From NCBI GenBank assembly GCA_014549065.1, contig JACDOX010000017.1, positions 8,238,808 through 8,302,807 on the forward strand: a stretch of DNA of 64,000 bases, written 5' to 3'. Below, one piece after another: positions 13,805-22,642 of the stretch (its first letter is position 1; every line of letters begins with the position of its first letter). The notes under the pieces are model-generated. The model made no database searches. It was not told the origin of the DNA and saw only the letters and a program-made list of their open reading frames with translations. The DNA comes from Cardinalis cardinalis. Its lineage: Eukaryota > Chordata > Aves > Passeriformes > Cardinalidae. The position numbers and the translations under genes were made by a program.

Positions 13805-14170
13805 TTGGATAAGGGAGACCTCATTGCTNTCTCCAGCTACATGGAAGGAGGCTGTAGTGAGCTGGGAGCTGGTCTCTTCTCCCTGGTAATAAGTGAAAGG
13901 ACAAAAGGAAATGGCCTCAAGATAGGCCAAGAGAGATTTANATTGGATATNAATGAAAATTTCTTCACTATAAGGGTTGTCAAGCATTGGAACAACATTC
14001 CCTGGCTGCCCAGGGAAGTGTTGGAGTCACCATCCGTGGAGGTATTCAGGAGACATTAGATGTGACACTCAGTGACATGGTTTAGTGGTGGACTTGGTAG
14101 TGCAGGGTTAGTGGTTGGACTTGATGATTTTAAAGGACACTTCAAAAGTAAATGATTCTATAACTCTATG
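13805..14170 (+). mobile_element. CR1 LINE, 5'-truncated 3' fragment
   Basis: This is about 365 bp of the 3' end of a CR1 non-LTR retrotransposon in the same orientation as KCNMA1. It starts near the GACCTCATTGCT motif and continues through GGAAATGGCCTCAAG, TCAAGCATTGGAACA and GGTTGGACTTGATGAT. It ends in the CR1-type terminal repeat ATTCTATAACTCTATG with no poly(A). The conceptual translation keeps the ORF2 C-terminal signature (NFFTIRVVKHWNNIPW, then LPREVLESPSVEVFRRH). Severe 5' truncation is normal for CR1. Substitutions throughout and damage to the terminal octamers suggest an old, inactive copy. The 5' boundary is uncertain by tens of bases and no target-site duplication was resolved. 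Confidence 0.95.
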
Positions 14171-15518
14171 TTGTAGTGATCATCACTATAGCCAGTGGTG
14201 TGGGTTGACTGTGACTGACAACTAAGTTACGCAGTGAGAAAAAAAGCTCATGGCCTGAGGTAAAGCCAGTGAACCACTCTCCCACTACAGCAGTTTAGTA
14301 CCAGCTGCAGTGACTGCTGGAGCTGATATGATTTTGCTTTACCTCCTAATTGTTGGCAAAGAGAATTCCCTTCTCCAGAAGTCTCCCCACTGTCACTGCA
14401 TTTCCTTCCACAGGCGCTGTGCTCAGACTTGCACAGGCATGTGAGTTTTACTGTAGAGGTTGCTCCCGTTAAGCAATTGTAGCCAGAGCTCCCCCAGTTG
14501 TTTGTAGAGCAAGGAGATACTGTGTTTGTAAGATCACAACTATCAGCCCTGTTTTACGATTTTTATGAGCATTAATGGAACGAGGTTTGGGGACTGAAGG
14601 AGAAAATGGAATATGAAAAGGAAAATGAAAAGAGGCTGTGAGGAAAGCATGTCATTTCTAAATGAATGCTCTGTGCAGAGGAATTGAATCTTTTCACAGC
14701 TGAAAATGGATCTTAAATCTGATGCCTTAGCTTGTTTCAGCTTCTGTAATGAAATAGAGTTTTCCTAATACCCTGTGACCTGAATTTCTCCCAGCTTTAT
14801 GGGTGCTATTCCTTGACGTACAAACCTGTATTTTCTCAAGTCAGCATTTGATGATGGATGTCAAAATACAGGTCATGTATTATGCATATAGCATTACCGA
14901 TTTAAGGTGTTTACTTGTCAAGTTGAGGAAATTCAAAAATGTCACATTCACTGAATCTGCACAGCTGTCACTTGTAGTTTTTCATGCCTTTAAATGAAAG
15001 TTCTGATAAAGCAGGTTAGTTTCCTGCACTTTTTTTTTTGTTTTGTTTTCTCTTCTTAAGGAAAAAAAATAGCCTGTGTATGGAAATTAGTTTGTGACTT
15101 GGGAGCAGGAATGTGTCTTGGAGGTGCTTGATAGCACACAAAATCCCCAAATATTTCCTTTTCCTGAAAATATTCCACAATTCTTATATTTCTTAAATGT
15201 AAATTTGTAGAAGTGTCTGAATTAAGTACAAGCAAGGAAATTAAATTATCAGATACTTCTCACATCTTTCAAGACAGTAGGATGAAAAATATTAAGGCAT
15301 GAGTCTATTTTTCATTCAAGGAGAAAACACAATCCCTTTAACATGCTTCCTGCATTTCAGACTGAATGCACTGTGTGTGCAGTGTGCAATTACAGAGCTT
15401 CTGACAGTCTGTGTCTAACAAAAATGCCACATTTACTTCCATCTTCTGACACCATCCCAGGAAGACAAATATTCTAAGGGTTAGAGGGGTGGCTACAAAC
15501 AGCCTTCAGTGGAGAGTG

Positions 15519-15540
15519 TGCGTGTCTCTGTGTGTGTGCA
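15519..15540. repeat. Short interrupted (GT)n run
   Basis: An alternating GTGTGCGTGTCTCTGTGTGT-type stretch. It is short and impure, an ordinary dinucleotide microsatellite remnant within the intron. Confidence 0.6.
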
Positions 15541-18026
15541 CGTCGCAGTGAAGGGGAGGCAAGAAGAACTTGCACATTTAGCTGAGTTACATGAGCTTAC
15601 TTCAGTTTGCTTTTAACTAGCAGGGAAATACTGCTGTGCTCCTACCACCTGAAGGGCCTGATTCACTAGAAGGTGGTTTAGGAAGTGTGTCCTGAGATGT
15701 GGGGAAGAGGCTTCAGGAAAAAGGGGAGGAGCAGAGCCTCCAGGGATACTCTGAGCAGTACAATCCCTTGAGTGCATGAGAACGATATTGGCTTTGTTTA
15801 CTTTTGTATAAGTGAGCATGAAAAGTCATCATGTTGCCATTTTGACTTGTAATTCAGCAGGGGACCCAAATGGGCCTGCCACCTTAACTGCACAAGGAAT
15901 CTGCAGGTACCTGAGCTTTTTCTAAAGTGACAAAGGCTGTATCTTGCATCTCCTGAAAGAATGCATTCCATAATACAGTACAAGACACTGGATCCTGCTG
16001 CAGAAGGAGGTGCTGCACAAATACCTATCTGTCCTCAGATAGCATTTCCTCCCCTTGGAGTCCCACTTTAGTTTTTCTGGTGTTGTGAGAGTGTCAGTGT
16101 TACCTGTAACTTACAAGGTGGTGACTGAAAGACCTCTGTCAGACTCAGTTGGTGAGCCTGAGGAATCTCAGGCTCTGCCATGAAGAGGTAAACATTCAAA
16201 TGGCCAAAACATCTCTCAGTCATAGTGCCAGATACAAGGAAACATCTGCAATCTGAAACTGGCTGGGACCACAACTCACTGTCACCAAGCTGGTCTTTGT
16301 GAGTTCAGCACCACGGGTGGTGTTACATGGCTGACTGTTACCATTTCTGATTGCCTCTAAGAAATCTGCTTTATAAAGATTTTCTATCCACTGATAATAT
16401 TATATAGAATTTCTCTACTGACTTAGGTTTCCCTATGGCAATGTTTTTGTCTTAACAAACCCGTTGAAGATATCATATCCACTTCTTTTCTCCTGAGGAA
16501 TTTCTTCACAGACTTTTCACTCTCTTTTTAAACTATCCTGTCTGTACAATCATCATGTTGCATCTAGTTTTCTTGTGATAGTCAGAATGAAATTCATACC
16601 AGTACCTTCTGCAGAGCTAGGTAAGTCTCTTCCCAATGATTCTGGTTTTATTACCTGTATATTCTCAATATGATACAGACAAAACATAGAGATAGATGAA
16701 TAGAAGGAGGAAATTAAATCCTATTAAATCAAGAAGCCCAGATCTAGCTAGTGGTCCTTGTAGTTTAGGGGCAGTTTAAGAGTGATGTAATTATCACTGG
16801 AAGAGAGCTGTAAGTCCTTAAGACAATATAAACCAGTATGATGTGCTAACAACTACAATTTAGTTTAGAGATTTCCTGGTTTGTAAATTGGTCCCCAAAC
16901 TGAAGGCATGGTATCATATAATCTTCCTCTGAATTTAGTACCACGTGAATGTATCCATGAATTTAACGGAGTGAAACAATTTCCACGCTGCAAGAAGATT
17001 GTGAATTTAAGTCAGGAGTTGATTTGGCTGTGAATAAGTTGAGAATAAATGTATGGAGAATTCAGCACTAGTGACAAAGGACCAAAGGTCTGTCACCTGG
17101 ATGTCAGGTGTGAAGTCAAAAAACTTGGGAATAATAGGCAAAAAAAAAAAAGGAATGTCTTTTTTTTTTATTTTTTAAGTGTGGTTTAAAGTAAACTTGG
17201 CTCAATTTTATTCCTAGCAGACAAATATTTGTCTAAAAATGNTGCCTTGGTATTGGTCTATTGGTCTGTGAAACCATAAAGTCACTTTCTAGCTTTACCA
17301 TCACTTCTGCAATGACATTAAATGAGCATTCACATGTTTTCCATAGCTTTACAGGAAAAGGGTGTAGAATGCATTAGTCAGTCTCAGTGGTGAATTTCCA
17401 GGCCTGCTATTGCATGGGCTTTTGTATAACTACCCATTTTTCAGTACCTAAAATCAAACTCCAAGAGGTTTTGCTTGGGGTATTTTTTGTTTGAAGGAAA
17501 AAAAAAAAGAAAAAGATAAAAACACTCAATGTCAAGAGCTCCATTTCAAATAGTAGACAATCTGGCTGAAAACAGTCTTTTTTAAAGGTGAATGTTGCTG
17601 GTCTCCAGATTTTTTTTTTCTGTGACTGCCTTGGAACATGTTTCTTCTCCCACCTTTGTTTCCTTCAAATTGTCACTCTTTCCAGTTCTTTTCAAGCAAT
17701 CCTCTCACATACCATTTGAAAACCTGTGTCTCTTTCCTTTCATCCTATCTTTTTGTCTTGTAGACTGGACCCTTCCATCCCAGTATTCCTGCAATTGTAA
17801 TCCTCATAGAAATGCATATTATAAATGGTACACATGAAAATTACAAAAACCCTACCGTGTGTGGGTGGTAGTGCTCTTGGAAAACAGTTGGATAATTTTA
17901 AATCTTGTATTCTGCTCAAACCTAAAACTGGCTAATGGAAGCAGTTTGTTCTTCATGGTTGTATTACCATTTAAAACCAGTACTCTTTAAAATCTTAANT
18001 GATGTTTAAGCAAAGATGTTTGCTTT

Positions 18027-18148
18027 GGAATTTTTTTTTTTGTTGTTGTCGTTGTTGGTGGTTTTTTTTTTGTGTGTGTGTAGTTTTTCCTCTGTAAACT
18101 TTTTTTATTTTTCTCTCTTCTTTTTTTTCTTTTTCTTCTTCCTTTTAG
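18027..18148 (+). promoter_or_regulatory. KCNMA1: Extended polypyrimidine and UG-rich tract at 3' splice site
   Basis: About 120 bases before the acceptor AG (18147-18148) are dominated by T runs, with a TTGTTGTTGTCGTTGTTGG section and a GTGTGTGTGTAG section before the CT-rich tract TTTCTTTTTCTTCTTCCTTT. U-rich and UG-rich RNA of this kind binds regulators such as PTB, CELF and TIA1 proteins in general. Specific binding here is inference. This junction is the site where BK transcripts may insert STREX-type exons in other vertebrates. Confidence 0.5.
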
Positions 18149-18262
18149 GCTTTACACCTCCTGGTATGGATAGGACATCTCCAGACAATAGTCCAGTCCA
18201 TGGCCTTTTACGTCAACCCTCCATTACAACAGGAGCCAACATCCCTATTATAACAGAGCTAG
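18149..18262 (+). CDS. KCNMA1: KCNMA1 exon: linker with RQPS motif
   Basis: This 114-nt exon encodes 37 whole codons plus the last two bases of a glycine codon and the first base of the next codon (phase 1 at both ends). The peptide starts FTPPGMDRTSPDNSPVHG, continues through LLRQPSITTG and ends IPIITEL, matching the BK linker before the calcium bowl. RQPS is the conserved protein kinase A consensus of BK channels, and the SPDNSP segment offers proline-directed sites. Compared with the mammalian protein as recalled, it has Leu for Met after HG and Ala for Val before NIP. The acceptor is TTTTAG and the donor is G|GTAAGA. The exon joins in frame either to the cassette at 18954 or directly to 21422. 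Confidence 0.98.
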
Positions 18263-18953
18263 GTAAGAAAAACTAAAATTTATCCTTCCATATACATTCC
18301 CATGTCTTTTTCCCACTTTCCTTGTTATGTAGGTACAGAAAAATTACCCATACTGTTACATTTTCTCTTTTGATAAGTGTTTTAAATTACTCTCTCTAAA
18401 GAAAGTTTAGTAACAGTTGATTCACTTTATTTGAATAACTGAAATATATTTCCCTCCTTTGGGTTTTCTTCATTTTCCTAAATAAATAATCTATCAGACA
18501 AGATGATTTTTGCATAGTGTAACAAACAAGCAGGGGTCTTTGGGCTAAGGTTAGAAAAGGAAAAAGGCCAGAGTGAGTATAAGCAGATATTTCCTGTGCA
18601 TTTAATAAATTGTAAGAGCCCATTTGTTTATTTCTTCATGGTCCAAAACTGCTTAATCATGTGTAACCAAACTCTGTATAATAGTATGAGATATTTCACT
18701 CCTGAGAATATGATGATGGTAGGTAACTAGACTCTGATTTCCACTCTAGCTGTGGGTATTTATGTTGTCAAGCGGTGTGATGTGAAGTGCAGAAGCTGTT
18801 CTGTTTCTTTCATGGCAAATACAAACTTGATTTGTGGTCCTTTGTCCTTCTGTTTTCTTTTTCAGTTTTATTTTTTAGAGCCTTACCTGTCTTTTTCCCT
18901 TACTTTATTCTCTTTCTGTACTTTCTTTCCCCCCTAAATACTTTACTTACTAG
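18263..18953 (+). other. KCNMA1: KCNMA1 intron, 691 bp
   Basis: A short intron separating the linker exon from the alternative cassette. The last 110 bases (18841-18950) are strongly pyrimidine-rich, with several TTCTTT and TCTTT motifs of the kind PTB binds. This fits a regulated exon downstream. Nothing else is visible. Confidence 0.85.
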
Positions 18954-19037
18954 CTAAGCCTGGCAAACTTCTGCCTTTGGTTTCAATCAGTCAGGAAAAA
19001 AACAGTGGAACCCACATTCTAATGATAACTGAACTGG
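18954..19037 (+). CDS. KCNMA1: KCNMA1 alternative cassette exon (28 codons)
   Basis: An 84-nt exon, phase 1 at both ends, so it can be included or skipped without changing frame. It encodes 28 residues starting AKPGKLLPLVSISQEKN and ending THILMITEL. It is the known optional BK insert between the linker and the calcium bowl. The exon ends with the same ITEL sequence as the exon before it, so inclusion or skipping leaves ITEL directly before VND. In mammals the insert as recalled has 27 residues with a single leucine (GKLPLV); here it reads GKLLPLV, one codon longer. Splice sites are TTACTAG before and G|GTAAGA after. The pyrimidine-rich introns on both sides support regulated use, including tuning of BK kinetics as described for cochlear hair cells. 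Confidence 0.96.
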
Positions 19038-21421
19038 GTAAGAAGTGCCTTTTTCCTTCACATCACTGTGCTATTTTCTGTTGTTGTTCTTACTGTCATC
19101 AGCTTTTCCTTTATTTATCTGGCTGTATCAGAGGGGCTACCCTCATGGCACTGCTTTGAATGTGTTTTATTTGTGGTTCTGGTTGAAATTGACTGTCTTG
19201 TTCTGGTCTTCTTAATGATTTTTTTTCACGCAGCATCAGTAAACCTTTGATCACACTCGTCTGACCTGCCGGCTGTTTTCATAGCANCTCCTCACCAATT
19301 CATTTTTTTTGGCCTAAGTCCCCACCTCCCTGGCCCTCACTCTCCTACACCAATTTTTCTCTCCTTTTCTCTTCTTTCTCTTTCTTTTTGTTACTTCAGC
19401 CTGTTGTCAGTCTGGTGGACATGCCTTAGCAGCTTTTCACAGAAGTCCAAGAAGAAGTAAAAGATACCAGAAAAAACCCCAAGCATCATACTTTCCCTCA
19501 AGCTATTTTTTTGTTTATTTTGTAGAGTAAGGCTTTTTCTCAGAAGCTCAGGTTTTGAAGCTGTAGAGGAGCAGCCAGGCTCCTGCGTGGTTCCCTCTCA
19601 ACACAGAGTGCTCTCACCAGCCTTTGGAGCAGCGTTTGATGAGCTTTTCCCTATGGCACAGCACCACCCGTTTGCACCCAGCTCTCCTGGCCCACAAATC
19701 CCAGCGTACTAACTCGCATCAGGAAGATAAAGATACTGAGGATAAACACACCTGCAGAATTCATGATAGATTTTTAGTAGCTCAGGAACTGACCCCACGC
19801 ATGGCTATCACCGTGTCAGGTGTTAGTCTGCCCAATGGAAGTGGAAAAAGAGTGCTACTGACAATGGTGCCTACTCTCAACTAGCAAATTAAACTGAGGT
19901 ACAAGCTGCTCAAAAAGTACATTTTGATACAGCAGGCTTTCAAATACTGTATTGCTTAAGAATCTACCTAAATTGATAGGTATTCTTCTAGAAAAAGAAG
20001 TATTGTGGATCCTGGTGTTTTCTTGGATGAAAGTCTTCTGATTCCCAGGGCAGAACATTTCTCCTATTACAGTACTAAGGTGTTATGTTTTAACAATTAC
20101 ATCAGGGAGTGCAAAGGGAAGATTTTTAAATTCTCTCCTCATCTCATTTAGACAGCTATCATGAGGCTTCATCTGCAGTAATTAATGTTTTGTAAGTTAA
20201 ACATAGCAAGCACAGTAGTATAGAGTTTGGAAAAGGAGTGGATGTACAAGAAAACTATGGGAGGGATTGAAACTGTATTAGAAGGAAGATCAGAATAGTA
20301 AGTAGAATCATTTCTGGCTTTAAAAGTCCAGAGCTGAAATCTGAGCAAGTTAACAGCAGTTCTCATGTTATTTTCAAAGTTTGCTGGGTTGGCTCAGGAG
20401 ATGTGTTCACATGGGGAATAGGGATATCATCAGTGTGTGCAGTTTCAAATGCTCAAAAACTTTTTCATTTCCCTTTCTTGCATGGGAACTGAAATTAATT
20501 TGTCATTTAGTAAGTTGAAGGGTATTTCAATGGCATAGCTAAGCAGTCTGTGCTTTCATGCCTGANGGAGACTAATATGGAAATGAAATATTTCATGAAA
20601 TACAATCCACTTGATACACTGATCTCGAGGAAACAACTATTTTTAGTTGGAATGAGTTGGAGGCAGAGGGCTTAACTGTGACAATGAAATGCTAGAGAAA
20701 GTCAAAATGACAAATACTTCTTTATTTGGGCTTTTCTCTAAAACAGCCTGATTTAGATTATTTTTCACACTGGCTAATGTAGAATTCGTGGCTGAGAAAG
20801 TGAGGTTATAGAGACAAATATTTGAACAAAAGGCAGTGCTGCAAGAGAATAACTGCTCATTCATTCAGATANATGCATGTTAAAGGGACAGTTTATCCTC
20901 TTTTGAGTCCTAAGTGCATTAACACCACTCCACTAAGAATCACAGCAGCACATCTAACAGATGCCTGTGGGCTATATCAGAATTTTATTGACAGCCTCTA
21001 ATTTATAACGGGGTTCTAACTTTGTATCTTGTGATAGCATTTCACATTAACTGTACATGCATACAGTCTCAGACACTGTACCCTGCCAATATACCAAGAT
21101 TGTCTCAATATACAAGTTTATCATAAATCTCATTTTGAGCGCAGGCAACAGGTGCCATGAAGCTGCTTTACAAGAGAGGGATAGGAACCTGTCAAGAACA
21201 AGAGTGTCACCTCTCACAAGCAAGACAACGAGCAACAGATTTTTAAATGCACATTTTCACATCCATCTTGATTTCATTTTCAGTGACGTCAAAGACACAA
21301 GTCTGTGTTTCCAGACATATGCTGTTTCTTTTTCTTTGGCTGTGTGATGTGTTAGGTCACATGCTGGTGACCCAGAAACAACTTTCATTTCTACTCTTAA
21401 TATTTTTGTTGTTATTTTCAG
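19038..21421 (+). other. KCNMA1: KCNMA1 intron, 2384 bp
   Basis: Intron between the cassette and the calcium-bowl exon. It holds a very strong polypyrimidine tract ending in an AG at 19398-19399, followed by a phase-compatible open segment (see findings). Other ORFs here match no known protein. The stretch from 19624 to 19884 is open for 86 codons but has no recognised homology. Confidence 0.8.
19354..19399 (+). promoter_or_regulatory. Strong pyrimidine tract and cryptic 3' splice site
   Basis: This 46-base stretch (TTTTTCTCTCCTTTTCTCTT onward) is nearly pure pyrimidine and ends TTACTTCAG. It is as good an acceptor as those of the real exons. It could serve a cryptic exon starting at 19400, or act as a PTB-binding silencer downstream of the cassette exon. 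Only sequence shape supports either role. Confidence 0.45.
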
Positions 21422-21552
21422 TAAATGATTCAAATGTTCAGTTCTTGGACCAAGATGATGATGATGATCCCGACACAGAACTGTATCTCACGCAGCCTTT
21501 TGCTTGTGGAACTGCATTTGCTGTCAGCGTGCTGGACTCTCTCATGAGCGCA
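21422..21552 (+). CDS. KCNMA1: KCNMA1 exon: calcium bowl of RCK2
   Basis: A 131-nt exon encoding 44 residues once joined to the G left by the previous exon. It begins VNDSNVQFLDQDDDDDPDTE, which contains the calcium bowl, the high-affinity calcium site of RCK2 with its five-aspartate run. It continues LYLTQPFACGTAFAVSVLDS and ends LMSA at a codon boundary. All the acidic bowl residues are intact, so calcium sensing should be normal. The only difference noticed from the mammalian segment is Ser for Thr in VNDS. The acceptor is TTTTCAG and the donor GCA|GTAAGC. Residues after the bowl contribute to the RCK2 core and gating-ring interface. Confidence 0.98.
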
Positions 21553-22560
21553 GTAAGCAAACAAATCTTTTCATTCCCTTCCATCAGACTTGCTGTGAAA
21601 GAGAGTGAAGGTGGAGAATCTTTTCTAAAGGTAGGCAGGAGAAGAGGCTTTTTTCTTAGGTGTCAAGAGAATTTTAGAACCTAAGCTAGGGTATTTTCTT
21701 AGTTGGACACGGAGAGTATAACTGAGATATCTAGGACTTCCATGAGTACACAAATTTTATAAGGAAACAGTCTCATGTCAGGTTTAAGAATCATACAAAA
21801 AATTGTCCCTTCTGTCTAAAATCCAGACTCAAATTCAGTGTGTCAGTCCCTGTGCTCACCATTCTTGTCAGACAGCATCAACTGTGTTTTGAGCTTTTAA
21901 TTTCCTGTAGCTGTGAGCAATGCTCTGAGTATGAGTGCTGGGGGACACTGATAGAACTCCACAAAAGCCATTGTACACATCTCGTGAACTCTATTTGTGT
22001 GAAGAGAGGTTATCCTCTCTTTTTCATATGAATTTTCTTATGAGTCAAAACTTCAGTGCATGCCAGAAACTACAGATGGTGGCCTTTGGTTATGTCTACC
22101 TTGGGGCTTTTGTTTGCAGCCATAGCACAGTTCTGAAGCAAACCCCTCGGTCATGCTCCTTTTCATCCTCCTCATATTGGCTAAGTTTCCAGACTAGTCT
22201 TGCTCTGTGTGAGCTACACTTCATTCGGAGGGACCTTAAACTCTGCTAGATATAGCGAGGACGTAGCCTCTTTAAAATCTGAGCATGGGCTTTCTGAGCT
22301 CACCATGGAATAAAGTTCCATAGGGCTTGCAAAGATCTGTTGTAGACCCCAAGTAATATCATGTATGAGCAGATGGGTTTCTCTAAAGGTGCCAAGTCTG
22401 ACCTTCATCTGAATTCAGAATGAAACTTTTTTGCTTTTAAGAAAAAATTGTAGTGATCTTTATGATTTATTATTTTATTTGTATTTCATATTTATGTATC
22501 TGTATTTTGTAGTTTTCCCTGCTATATTTTCCATATGTTCCATCCACAGATAAATGAGTC

Positions 22561-22642
22561 TACACAGATAAAATTTTATTATATATATTATTATATAATT
22601 ATTATATAATTTATAAATTATGCCCATTATAAATGGGCATAA
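22561..22642. repeat. (TA)-rich simple repeat ending in 11-bp inverted repeat
   Basis: A TATTATATATATTATTATAT-type low-complexity run leads into TTATGCCCATT (22618-22628), a 3-base ATA loop and the exact complement AATGGGCATAA (22632-22642). The hairpin is perfect over 11 pairs. It is too short for a microRNA precursor and probably arose by slippage next to the AT repeat. Confidence 0.75.

Larger units (their letters stand above)
14171..18148 (+). other. KCNMA1: KCNMA1 intron, 3' part
   Basis: Intron sequence between the CR1 fragment and the exon at 18149. It contains a splice-site-flanked 27-nt segment at 14414-14440 (see findings), a short GT-rich run near 15520-15540, and a long T-rich, TG-rich tract leading into the acceptor. 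No protein-coding exon was recognised. Confidence 0.8.
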
